Both the position numbers and the translations under genes were made by a program. Shown here piece by piece: positions 41,695 through 49,554 of a stretch of 64,000 nucleotides of DNA (its first letter is position 1; the number at the start of each line of letters is the position of its first letter). This DNA comes from CAZTAO01 sp964611645 (GTDB lineage Bacteria; Armatimonadota; UBA5829): contig CAZTAO010000022.1 in the NCBI GenBank assembly GCA_964611645.1, positions 1-64,000 on the forward strand. Direction: 5' to 3'. The notes under the pieces are model-generated. The model had not been told where the DNA came from, searched no databases, and was given only the letters and a program-made list of their open reading frames with translations.

Positions 41695-42546
41695 ATGCCG
41701 GAATACAGAGAAATCGATGTAGCGCAGGTGATCCCCAAACTAGCCGAAGGCTTCCGCGACGCCTGCAACAACATGAGCCAGGACGTCACTTCCGCGCTGG
41801 AGCAGGCCCGGGAAACGGAAGTCTCTCCAACGGGCGTACACGTTCTGGATCAGTTGCTCAAGAACGCGGACATGGCCCGTGAAGACCAGGTGACCTACTG
41901 TCACGACACCGGCATCGCAGTGTTGTTTGTTGAGGTCGGGCAGGATGTTCGCCTTACGGGCGGCTCTCTGACCGAAGCGCTCAATGAGGGCGTCCGGCAG
42001 GGGTACGTGGGCGGCTACCTGCGGGCGTCGGTTGTGAAGGACCCGCTGGACCGCGTTAACACCAGCGATAACACCCCCGCCCTGATTCACTACTCCATCG
42101 TGCCGGGTGATAAGATTACCATCCACCTGAACGCCAAGGGCGGCGGATCTGAGATGAAGAGCAGGCTCCGAATGCTCAAGCCATCCGAGGGCATTGAAGG
42201 AGTCAAGGACTTTGTGGTGGAGACCGTGTCCCTGGCCGGAGCCAGCCCATGCCCGCCGACTGTGTTGGGTATCGGCGTTGGCGGGTCGTTCGATTATTGC
42301 GCCTATCTGGCAAAGAAGTCGCTGATTAGGGAAGTGGGGTCGGTGAACCCGAATCCAAGGTTGGCTGCTTTGGAGGACGAACTCCAGGATCGCTGCAACA
42401 AGCTGGGCATCGGCCCGCAGGGAATGGGCGGAATCAACACGGTGATGGACGTGTTCATCGAGGTATGGCCTTGCCACATCACATCTCTTCCCGTCGCAGT
42501 CAATATGCAGTGCTTCGCGCACCGCCGCCGCACTATCGTGATCTGA
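41695..42546 (+). CDS. Class I fumarate hydratase, alpha subunit (or related Fe-S hydro-lyase)
   Basis: 283 aa from ATG 41695; the frame from 41590 lies in the end of the C45 gene and is rejected. The three [4Fe-4S] cysteines are in QVTYCHDTG (Cys69), AGASPCPPTVLG (Cys186) and VAVNMQCFAH (Cys273). KGGGSEMKS and GIGVGGSFDYC are typical. In two-subunit form the enzyme hydrates fumarate or dehydrates tartrate. The beta subunit starts 11 bp downstream. The C-terminal end RRRTIVI is normal for the alpha chain. Confidence 0.92.
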   Translation: MPEYREIDVAQVIPKLAEGFRDACNNMSQDVTSALEQARETEVSPTGVHVLDQLLKNADMAREDQVTYCHDTGIAVLFVEVGQDVRLTGGSLTEALNEGVRQGYVGGYLRASVVKDPLDRVNTSDNTPALIHYSIVPGDKITIHLNAKGGGSEMKSRLRMLKPSEGIEGVKDFVVETVSLAGASPCPPTVLGIGVGGSFDYCAYLAKKSLIREVGSVNPNPRLAALEDELQDRCNKLGIGPQGMGGINTVMDVFIEVWPCHITSLPVAVNMQCFAHRRRTIVI

Positions 42547-42557
42547 AGCAGGTAACA

Positions 42558-43133
42558 ATGCAAGAACTGACACCTCCAAAGCACATAACGACCCCTCTGA
42601 CCGATGAAGTCATAGCGGGCCTGCGAGCAGGCGACCGGGTGCTCATCAGCGGCGAGTTGATAACCGCGCGAGATGCCGCCCACCGCAGGTTCATAGAACT
42701 CATCAGGCAGGGCAAACCGCTGCCCTTTGACCCTCGAGGCCGGATAGTCTACTATGTAGGCCCCGCTCCGGCGCGCCCCGGCTGGCTTATGGGTCCGGCC
42801 GGACCAACAACCTCCGAGCGAATGGATGCCTTCACTCCTGAACTGCTTGCGCAGGGTCTTAAGGGGATGGTCGGCAAAGGCAACCGCAGCCCGGAAGTCC
42901 GCGAAGCGATCCGGAAGTATCGGTGCGTCTATCTGGTTCCCGTGGCCGGGACCAGCGTAATGCTCACAAAGTGCGTTCGGTCGGTCGAGACGATCTGCTA
43001 CGAGGACCTGGAGACCGAAGCCGTGCGACGTTTGATTGTGGAGGAATTCCCTGCGGTAGTCGCTAACGATATGTACGGAGCCGACCTATACGAGATAGCG
43101 CGAGAGCGTTATTGTGAGTCTTGCAAGGAGTGA
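42558..43133 (+). CDS. Class I fumarate hydratase, beta subunit
   Basis: 191 aa from ATG 42558 (GCAGG 7 bp upstream). Begins LTPPKHITTPLTDEVIAGLRAGDRV and includes ISGELITARDAAHRR, with the conserved Arg-Asp-Ala-Ala-His, then YYVGPAPARPG, GPAGPTTSERMDAFT and GKGNRS. It completes the active site of the two-subunit class I enzyme. The NagA-like gene starts 6 bp after the stop, so this central-carbon or tartrate/fumarate enzyme is made with an amidohydrolase. Confidence 0.92.
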   Translation: MQELTPPKHITTPLTDEVIAGLRAGDRVLISGELITARDAAHRRFIELIRQGKPLPFDPRGRIVYYVGPAPARPGWLMGPAGPTTSERMDAFTPELLAQGLKGMVGKGNRSPEVREAIRKYRCVYLVPVAGTSVMLTKCVRSVETICYEDLETEAVRRLIVEEFPAVVANDMYGADLYEIARERYCESCKE

Positions 43134-43139
43134 GATTGT

Positions 43140-44291
43140 ATGCTGCTAAAAGGTGGAAAAGTTCTTCTCCCCAGTGGGGAATTGCGCGAATGTGAGGTGG
43201 CTGTTGATTCCGGCGTGATCAGCGCGATCGGCGAGAGTGTTGGCGCGGGGAAATCGCTGGACTTGGACGGCGCGTATGTGATCCCAGGTCTTATAGATAT
43301 TCATACGCATGGCATCGGCTTCAACTTTATCGGGGAGTGTTCGCTTGGGGACTATGCCGAGTTGGAAGCGGAGAACGGCGCGACATCCGTGTTCGCCACG
43401 CTCTTCGATTCGCCGGACAACATCGAGGCGGCGCTCATAAGGTATGTGAAGGACCTGGAATCGTCGCCGAGGCTGGCGAAGCAGATACCGGGGTTCCGGC
43501 TGGAATCTCCTTACCTGGCGAGGACCGGCGCGGGGCAGTCCAAGCACCTTGCGCCGATCACCCAGGAGACCACCGACAGGCTGCTCAAAGCCGGGCAGGG
43601 CCACATCAAGATATGGGACATCTCTCCGGAGCTGGAGGGCGCGCCGGATGCGATAAGCTACCTGACGCGTAGCGGCGTGCTCTGCACCATGGCGCACACG
43701 CAGGCATCCATACCGCAGGCGAAGCTGGCCGTGGATGCGGGGATGGCATCGGTAACGCACTTGTTCGACACTTTTGTTGTGCCTGAAATGATCGATCCGG
43801 GAGTCTACCCGGCCGGGCTGATCGATTACCTGCTTGTCGAGGACAGGCTGGTCTGCGAGATTGTGGCAGACGGTACGCACGTGCATCCGCTCCTGGTGCA
43901 GCAAGCGCTCCGATGCAAGTCCACCTGGCGGATCGCGTTTGTGACCGACAGCAATCTGGGCGCGGGCCTGCCATCCGGCAGGTATAACATCGCGGACTGG
44001 GGCGAGGCAGAGGTCAACGGCAGCAACAACGGCGTGAGGCTGGTAGCGCGGGATATGGGCCTTGCAGGCAGCGCACTTACCCCGATAGGCGCGTTCCGCA
44101 ACGCCGTGCGGATGTTCGGGCTGTCGTTCGGCGAGGCGGCAAGAGTGTGTTGCGAAACACCGGCAAGGCTGCTGGGGCTGAACAAGGGAGCGATCTCGGT
44201 AGGCAAAGACGCCGACCTGACGGTGCTGGATGAAAACCTGGAAGTAGTCTATACAATAGCAGGAGGTGAGGTCATATACAAGCGTGACTAG
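43140..44291 (+). CDS. NagA-like amidohydrolase
   Basis: 383 aa. The TIM-barrel has IPGLIDIHTHGIG near 49-60, GFRLESPYLA (the glutamate metal ligand as in NagA), MAHTQASI, ASVTHLFDTFV, VADGTHVHP and FVTDSNLGAGL with the catalytic Asp. Compared with N-acetylglucosamine-6-phosphate deacetylase, THLFNAM is THLFDTF and the phosphate-loop region is changed, so the substrate may differ. RBS is weak and the gene is tightly spaced (6 bp) after the fumarase beta chain. Confidence 0.82.
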   Translation: MLLKGGKVLLPSGELRECEVAVDSGVISAIGESVGAGKSLDLDGAYVIPGLIDIHTHGIGFNFIGECSLGDYAELEAENGATSVFATLFDSPDNIEAALIRYVKDLESSPRLAKQIPGFRLESPYLARTGAGQSKHLAPITQETTDRLLKAGQGHIKIWDISPELEGAPDAISYLTRSGVLCTMAHTQASIPQAKLAVDAGMASVTHLFDTFVVPEMIDPGVYPAGLIDYLLVEDRLVCEIVADGTHVHPLLVQQALRCKSTWRIAFVTDSNLGAGLPSGRYNIADWGEAEVNGSNNGVRLVARDMGLAGSALTPIGAFRNAVRMFGLSFGEAARVCCETPARLLGLNKGAISVGKDADLTVLDENLEVVYTIAGGEVIYKRD

Positions 44292-44383
44292 GGCAATATT
44301 AGCGAGGCAATATGGAGTGTTTAGTAACGTCTAGTGCAAGTGGCTGATATACGAGCCAAGTCAGACAGAGAGAGGTGAATGAG

Positions 44384-45472
44384 TTGAGGCTTTGGATTCT
44401 TCTTGTATGTGCTGTTTTAGTTGGTCTTGCCGCAGGCTGCGGAGGTGGCGGAGGCGGAGGAGCCGAGTCACCCGCTGAACTTGCAAAGGATGCTGCCAGT
44501 GGGATAACCATTTCGGGACTGCCAAGCGCGGTTCCCGCAGGGGTCACTCTGACGGTTGCCGGTGTAGCTCCCGCGACCATCACTGCTCCCGCGCCTACGG
44601 GCTGGGAGCTTGTCGCTGCCGCCGCTTGTGGGCCTACCGGCACGACGTTTACTTCACCTGTGACTATCAAGTTCCCGGTAGCAACTGGGTTGGTTGCCGG
44701 AGAGCCAGTGAAGCTGTACGAGCTTAATGCTGCCGGTACTGCCTGGGGCGCGACCGGAGTCGCGGCGACTGTGGCGGCAGATGCCAAGAGCGCTTCCGGC
44801 GCAGTGGGACACTTCAGCAAGTGGGGGCTCTTCAAAGAGAAGGGCATTTCTCTGCCGGACGCCAATATATTCATGTTCGTCAGCGGCGAAGTCCTGCCGG
44901 GCGGCGCTCCGCCTGACATGACCTACCAGGGCTCGACCCAGGAACTCCGGTTCCCGCATGCAGCGGCATTTGCTCTGCCTTCCGGAACCTCATACGGCGG
45001 CCTTACAAAAGCGCCGTTTGTTGCCTATGCACGGCCCGACTACACCGCCGCGGCAACAGCCGGCAAGGTGCTGGTTGTGCGGGCGAACGTACCGGGCGTA
45101 AACGCGGTCAAGTACTACAAGATGGTTGTGCTGACTGCCAGCGCATCGGCAGTCACGTTCAAGTATGCCCAGATCGACGATCTGCCGGTCGGCGGGTGGT
45201 TGGGCAGGTGGGAATACACAGGTTCCAACAGCGTGGGCGTTCTTCCGGGTGCGATGATTGACATCACCCTCGGCAGCACGATGTATGCCATCGATGGCAA
45301 CTGGACCGACGCCAGCCATTTCGCCGGCACATTTACTACCTGGCCTGGTGGCACGCCTGTAAAGGGCGCTTTCCAGGCCACCCTCACGCTGGTCGGCGGG
45401 AAGCTCAACATTAGCTGGACAGCGGCTGCACCGATGGGCAATGGTTCGCTCACAGGCGGAACAAAGGCCTAG
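44384..45472 (+). CDS. Lipoprotein with ZU5-like domain
   Basis: 362 aa from TTG 44384 (GAGAGG 8 bp upstream); a GTG at 44375 overlaps that RBS. The lipobox LAAGC puts the lipidated Cys at 19, followed by a run of glycines. Residues 45-150 look ZU5-like: TFTSPVTIKFPVATGLVAGE, KLYELNAAGTAWGATG and VGHFSKWGLF. The C-terminal half is beta-rich and not recognised. It could be a surface protein; 92 bp separate it from the NagA-like gene. Confidence 0.75.
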   Translation: MRLWILLVCAVLVGLAAGCGGGGGGGAESPAELAKDAASGITISGLPSAVPAGVTLTVAGVAPATITAPAPTGWELVAAAACGPTGTTFTSPVTIKFPVATGLVAGEPVKLYELNAAGTAWGATGVAATVAADAKSASGAVGHFSKWGLFKEKGISLPDANIFMFVSGEVLPGGAPPDMTYQGSTQELRFPHAAAFALPSGTSYGGLTKAPFVAYARPDYTAAATAGKVLVVRANVPGVNAVKYYKMVVLTASASAVTFKYAQIDDLPVGGWLGRWEYTGSNSVGVLPGAMIDITLGSTMYAIDGNWTDASHFAGTFTTWPGGTPVKGAFQATLTLVGGKLNISWTAAAPMGNGSLTGGTKA

Positions 45473-45610
45473 GTTACCGCGCATATCAGCAACAGGCAAT
45501 ATGGGCCGCTCGGAAGTCACCTTCCGGGCGGCCCTGGCTGTTGGATACCGCCGTCTCGCAGTCCGAACGGGGCTCTGCCTGCGTATGGATGTTCCGGGTT
45601 ACTGGCTCGT

Positions 45611-45639
45611 TTGCATCAATTCCCCATGCACGGTAGAAT
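45611..45639 (+). promoter_or_regulatory. Promoter of the glycosyltransferase-methylase pair
   Basis: TTGCAT (45611-45616), 17-bp spacer, TAGAAT (45634-45639), 36 bp upstream of the TTG start at 45676. Confidence 0.5.
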
Positions 45640-45675
45640 AGGCTGGCTAGACTGCTGCTTGAGGGACGGGCCAAT

Positions 45676-47025
45676 TTGCGCCGTTTATTCTCCAACAACC
45701 TGCTGACCTTGGGCCTTCTGCTGCTGTGCGCGGCGGTGAGGGTGGTTGTGCTTGTCTACTATCCGCTGCAGCGCTTCCCCGACTCCGGCGGCTACACCGA
45801 GATGGCCCAGTGGATCGGTAACCTGGACTTCACTCAATACCTGGGCAAGCGCGCGCCGGGCTATCCGCTGTTCCTGCTTATGGGTGGAAGCGATCTTGGG
45901 GTGCACTTACTGCAGTCCATTCTTGGGATCGCGATAACGCTGCTGCTGTATTCTCTCACAATCCGCCAGACCGGGAGCAGGGCCGCTGCGTTTCTTGTGG
46001 CGGTGTGCTACACCATCAGGCCGAACCTTATCCAGTATGAGTCCTATGTGCTCACGGAGACGCTGTCTGTGCTGCTGCTGGTGCTGTCGTTCTGGCTGTA
46101 TGACCGGGTCAGGGCGGGCGGTCGCTATCCGGGGCCGACTCTTCTCGCTCTGGGACTGGTGACCGGGCTGGCGGCGCTGACGAGGCCTATGTTCGCGATT
46201 CTCCTGCCGATATACTTGTGCCTGCTCATACGCCATCGGCTGTTCGCCAAGCGGGCTGAGGCCCTTGACCCCGCGCTGAGGCCTGGGGCAACCGGTTCCA
46301 CCATAGCGCTGTTCGGGGCCGTCAGCTTCATCCTGATAACGGGTTGGTGCGCGGTGAACCTGATCGCGCTGGACTACTTCGGCCTGACGACATTCGCAGG
46401 CCTCAACCTGACCAACCACAGCGGAGGGTTCATCGAGAAAGCTCCCGAGAAGTGGGGAGTGATCCGCGACATCTACCTCAAGCATCGTGAGCAGCAGGTG
46501 GCCCGGACCGGCACCCACGCGATGACCATCTTCTCTTCGGCTGACGAGATGGAAGAGGCGACCGGGTATGGGTTCGTGCGGCTTTCAAAGGAACTCACCT
46601 CGATGTCGTTATATCTCTTCATCCACTACCCCCAGCGGTATCTGATGTCTGTAGGGAAGTCCTGGCTGCGGTTCTGGATACCCGGGGAACCGAGGCACAT
46701 TCGGATGCTGATGACCGGCGAGGGGAAGCCATATATGTGGGCAAGAGTGGTGGAGATGCCGATCTTCGGGGTGGTGAACGCGCTGTTCCTGGTGCTGGTA
46801 GCTGCCGAGGGCATCAGCCTGGTCCGGCGAAAGAGGCGCCTTGCTCCGGGGCTGGACGGCGCGGCTGTGGCGGTGATCCTGGCGGGGTCGGTTGTTCAGG
46901 CGATGGTGGAGTATGGCGAAAACTTCCGCTACGCGGTCCCGTTCAACCCGCTGATGGTGTATGTGGTGGTGTGCTACTTGTGGGCGAGGTTTGGCAGGGG
47001 CGGAGCGGGTGAGGTGAAGACTTGA
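45676..47025 (+). CDS. GT39/PMT-like membrane glycosyltransferase
   Basis: 449 aa from TTG 45676 (GAGGGA upstream). About ten membrane helices. The first outer loop holds RFPDSGGYTEMAQWI with the catalytic-type Asp seen in ArnT/PMT proteins, and KRAPGYPLFLLMGG follows. These enzymes move sugars from polyprenyl phosphate to lipids or proteins on the outer face of the membrane. The stop overlaps the ATG of the methylase by one base (TGATG), so the two are translationally coupled. Confidence 0.85.
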   Translation: MRRLFSNNLLTLGLLLLCAAVRVVVLVYYPLQRFPDSGGYTEMAQWIGNLDFTQYLGKRAPGYPLFLLMGGSDLGVHLLQSILGIAITLLLYSLTIRQTGSRAAAFLVAVCYTIRPNLIQYESYVLTETLSVLLLVLSFWLYDRVRAGGRYPGPTLLALGLVTGLAALTRPMFAILLPIYLCLLIRHRLFAKRAEALDPALRPGATGSTIALFGAVSFILITGWCAVNLIALDYFGLTTFAGLNLTNHSGGFIEKAPEKWGVIRDIYLKHREQQVARTGTHAMTIFSSADEMEEATGYGFVRLSKELTSMSLYLFIHYPQRYLMSVGKSWLRFWIPGEPRHIRMLMTGEGKPYMWARVVEMPIFGVVNALFLVLVAAEGISLVRRKRRLAPGLDGAAVAVILAGSVVQAMVEYGENFRYAVPFNPLMVYVVVCYLWARFGRGGAGEVKT

Positions 47026-48080
47026 TGCTGGGGAAGTCCAGACTGGTGTCCGAAGTAGAGCATCTGGTCGCGCCGGATGGCTCCATGGACCAGCGCAGGG
47101 AAGGCCTGCTGTCACTGATCGACCGAATCCAGGCTAGCGACCCCGCGCTTGGCCCGGAGGAACTGTCTGATGAGCTCAGGATCTCTGTTGAGAGCATCGT
47201 CGAGGATCTCCGACAGGCTGCCGATTCCCATACCCTCCAGCGCTGTGATTATTACCTGCAGCGGCTCCTGAAGGGGATCTCGCAGGTCAAGACCAACTCA
47301 GCCAACGACATCAACCTCTACCGCTGGAAGGACTACCCGGACATCATCACAGACAGCCTGTGGCAGGAAGATACCCGCGACAAGACCGGGGTCCACAGCG
47401 CCAAGTATTGGGGAAACTTCATCCCGCAGATTCCTAACCAGATGATCCGGCGGTTCACCAAACCGGGCGACTGGGTGCTGGATACTTTCGCCGGGCTTGG
47501 GACAACCCTTATCGAAGCCAAAAGGCTGGGCCGCAACTGCATCGGGATCGAGCTTCAGGAGAGTGTGGCGGAGGAAGCGTGGGCGCTGGTAGACTCCGAG
47601 CCAGACCCACACGGCATCAACTGGCACATAGAGGCTGGCGATTCCACTCAGGTCGACTATCCCGCGCTGCTGGCCAGACAAGGCTGCAAGTCTGTGCAAC
47701 TGGCGATAATGCACCCGCCGTACGCCGACATAATCAAGTTCAGCGATGACCCCAGGGACCTCTCCAACTGCGAGTCGGTCGATGCTTTCCTGGCGGGGCT
47801 TTCAAAGGTGGCGGAGAAGTCGCTGGAGGTCCTTGCTCCGGGCGGCCACGCGGTGCTGGTGATCGGCGACAAATACGCAGGCAGCGAATGGATCCCGCTG
47901 GGTTTCCAGGCGATGAACGAGTTCCTGAGGTTGGGCTACAAGCTCAAGAGCATCATAGTAAAGAACTTCGACAAAACCGCCGGCAAGCGCAAACAGGAAG
48001 AACTATGGCGATACCGAGCGCTGCAGGGCGGGTATTACTTGTTCAAGCACGAGTACATTTTTCTGTTCAGGAAAGACTAA
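47025..48080 (+). CDS. DNA methyltransferase, N4/N6-type
   Basis: 351 aa from ATG 47025, with GAGGTG 8 bp upstream inside the previous gene. AdoMet motif I is VLDTFAGLGTTLIEAKRLG (about 151-169) and motif IV reads MHPPYADI (about 229), an HPPY variant of the usual (D/N/S)PPY. An N-terminal helical region of about 90 residues precedes the catalytic fold. No restriction gene adjoins it, so it is an orphan by context. Methylation of RNA rather than DNA is an alternative for HPPY enzymes. Confidence 0.8.
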   Translation: MLGKSRLVSEVEHLVAPDGSMDQRREGLLSLIDRIQASDPALGPEELSDELRISVESIVEDLRQAADSHTLQRCDYYLQRLLKGISQVKTNSANDINLYRWKDYPDIITDSLWQEDTRDKTGVHSAKYWGNFIPQIPNQMIRRFTKPGDWVLDTFAGLGTTLIEAKRLGRNCIGIELQESVAEEAWALVDSEPDPHGINWHIEAGDSTQVDYPALLARQGCKSVQLAIMHPPYADIIKFSDDPRDLSNCESVDAFLAGLSKVAEKSLEVLAPGGHAVLVIGDKYAGSEWIPLGFQAMNEFLRLGYKLKSIIVKNFDKTAGKRKQEELWRYRALQGGYYLFKHEYIFLFRKD

Positions 48081-48081
48081 C

Positions 48082-48103
48082 GGGCAGGCACGGAGGCCTG
48101 CCC
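48082..48103. terminator. GGGCAGGC-GCCTGCCC hairpin
   Basis: A perfect 8-bp stem (48082-48089 with 48096-48103, loop ACGGAG) between convergent genes. It could serve as a bidirectional terminator; the sequence is also typical of a dispersed palindrome. Confidence 0.55.
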
Positions 48104-48116
48104 CTACGGTGCTTGT

Positions 48117-49397
48117 TTACTTCCCCACCATTCGAAACAGCCTGCCGTCTCCGGGTTCCAGGTCGACGTTTACTGGTTGGCCGTTCTTTGATACCCAGTA
48201 TCTCACCCATTTCCGGGTCTTGCGGTTGAATTCCTTGAGAGCGGTAATGCTGCTGTCCAGGGTTATCTGGACCTTGGTGGGGTTCTTGTAGTCGCGGCTG
48301 ACTACCATGAATGTGTCTGTCTCGGACTTCTGGGCAAATAGGCCGAGAACGCAGGGCGTCTTGCCTGATGCCTGAACTATGCAGTCACCCGGTATAGCCC
48401 GGCCACCCGATGGGACATCCATGGTGTGGTAGACTCCGGTGCTTGTCAGCTTCATCAGTTCCGGCCCCAGGATGTTCATCTCTTTGTTCAACGCGGCAAC
48501 GTCCAGGGCGAGGGGAGTCCGGACATTGTCCTGATACAGCCCGCCCTGGGACTTCGGGCCGTTGTAGGTGAAGTAGGAGATGCCGCGGCCCCCGTAGGCC
48601 ATCGTGGTATAGACCAGGAACCGCATCTCGTCCTTGTTGGGCAGTCTCCAGCCCTCGCAGTAGGTGCCGGACTGGACAGTGTTCACAAACGGGATCTTCG
48701 CTTGCAGCGCGGCTTCGCGGATCAGTTCGAGGTTGAGGAAATACTGTGTGCCGTCGCTGCCTGTGTAGAAGTGGTAGTGGTCGTAGCAGATAAACTCCGG
48801 CTTCACCACCTCTATGTACTTCTTCAGATACTCCCGGTAAGCCGCCACGGTCTGCTGAGTGGCTGCGTCTCTCGCGCCTGCCACAAACACCTCATCGCCG
48901 GAGTCCGACCTCTTCCTGATCTCGTCCGCCGAGACATTGAGCTGCTCCAGCGACGCGTATGTCGGGTAGAGGTTGATGAAAGCCAGGTGGTTGGGGTCGC
49001 GCTGGCGCAGATACTCCACAAACCTGCCCCATGCAGCAAACGCAGTCACCCCAGGCTCGTCGACCACATAGTACGCGCCCATACCCGGCTGGTTCTTCAC
49101 GCGGTCGATCAGAGCGTCGAGCTTTGCCTTCTTCTCGGGGTCGTCCAAGACTTTCGGGTCCAGCAGCAGTTCATGCCATATCATCGCCTTGAGACCATTC
49201 TTGGCCACGACATCCAGGTTATCCGGCCCCCACCACGTGAGATTGTAACCCTCACCCTTGTAAGCCGCCTGCCCCGCGTCCGTGTAAGCAGCCGGCCCCC
49301 AGACAGTGATCATGAACTTGTCCTGCTTCCAGGCATGGGCAGGCAAGCAGCCCAGCAGCAGGATTGCGGCTAACATGATGAATATGCACGTTCTCAT
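48117..49397 (-). CDS. Secreted glycoside hydrolase-like TIM-barrel protein
   Basis: 426 aa. Signal peptide at 1-22 (MLAAILLLGCLPAHA; the Cys before LPAHA is not in a lipobox context). The fold is TIM-barrel-like: ITVWGPAAYTD, GMGAYYVVDEPG with a candidate acid/base Glu, HLAFINLYPTYAS, KPEFICYDHYHFYTGSD and MAYGGRGISYFTYNG. A beta-sandwich end follows (MVVSRDYKNPTKVQITL). The family resembles uncharacterised GH42/GH5-like proteins; substrate unknown. It may be co-regulated with the GH106-like gene. Confidence 0.75.
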   Translation of the reverse strand: MRTCIFIMLAAILLLGCLPAHAWKQDKFMITVWGPAAYTDAGQAAYKGEGYNLTWWGPDNLDVVAKNGLKAMIWHELLLDPKVLDDPEKKAKLDALIDRVKNQPGMGAYYVVDEPGVTAFAAWGRFVEYLRQRDPNHLAFINLYPTYASLEQLNVSADEIRKRSDSGDEVFVAGARDAATQQTVAAYREYLKKYIEVVKPEFICYDHYHFYTGSDGTQYFLNLELIREAALQAKIPFVNTVQSGTYCEGWRLPNKDEMRFLVYTTMAYGGRGISYFTYNGPKSQGGLYQDNVRTPLALDVAALNKEMNILGPELMKLTSTGVYHTMDVPSGGRAIPGDCIVQASGKTPCVLGLFAQKSETDTFMVVSRDYKNPTKVQITLDSSITALKEFNRKTRKWVRYWVSKNGQPVNVDLEPGDGRLFRMVGK

Positions 49398-49424
49398 TGG
49401 ATGTCTCCTATCTCAAGATAGCTG

Positions 49425-49521
49425 GTCATTCCGAGCCCGCGAGGAATCTGCTTATTTCTGCCATCAGACTATCAGACTACCAGACAGGTTCGCAAGCAGA
49501 TTCCTCGTTCCTCGGAATGAC
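49425..49521. repeat. GTCATTCCGAG-type palindrome
   Basis: GTCATTCCGAG (49425) and CTCGGAATGAC (ending 49521) form perfect 11-bp ends, with inner GCGAGGAATCTGCTT and AAGCAGATTCCTCG arms. A half copy lies at 24480-24506. Confidence 0.75.
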
Positions 49522-49554
49522 ATAAGCGGCGGGCCTTACACTCCCGCCGAGTAC

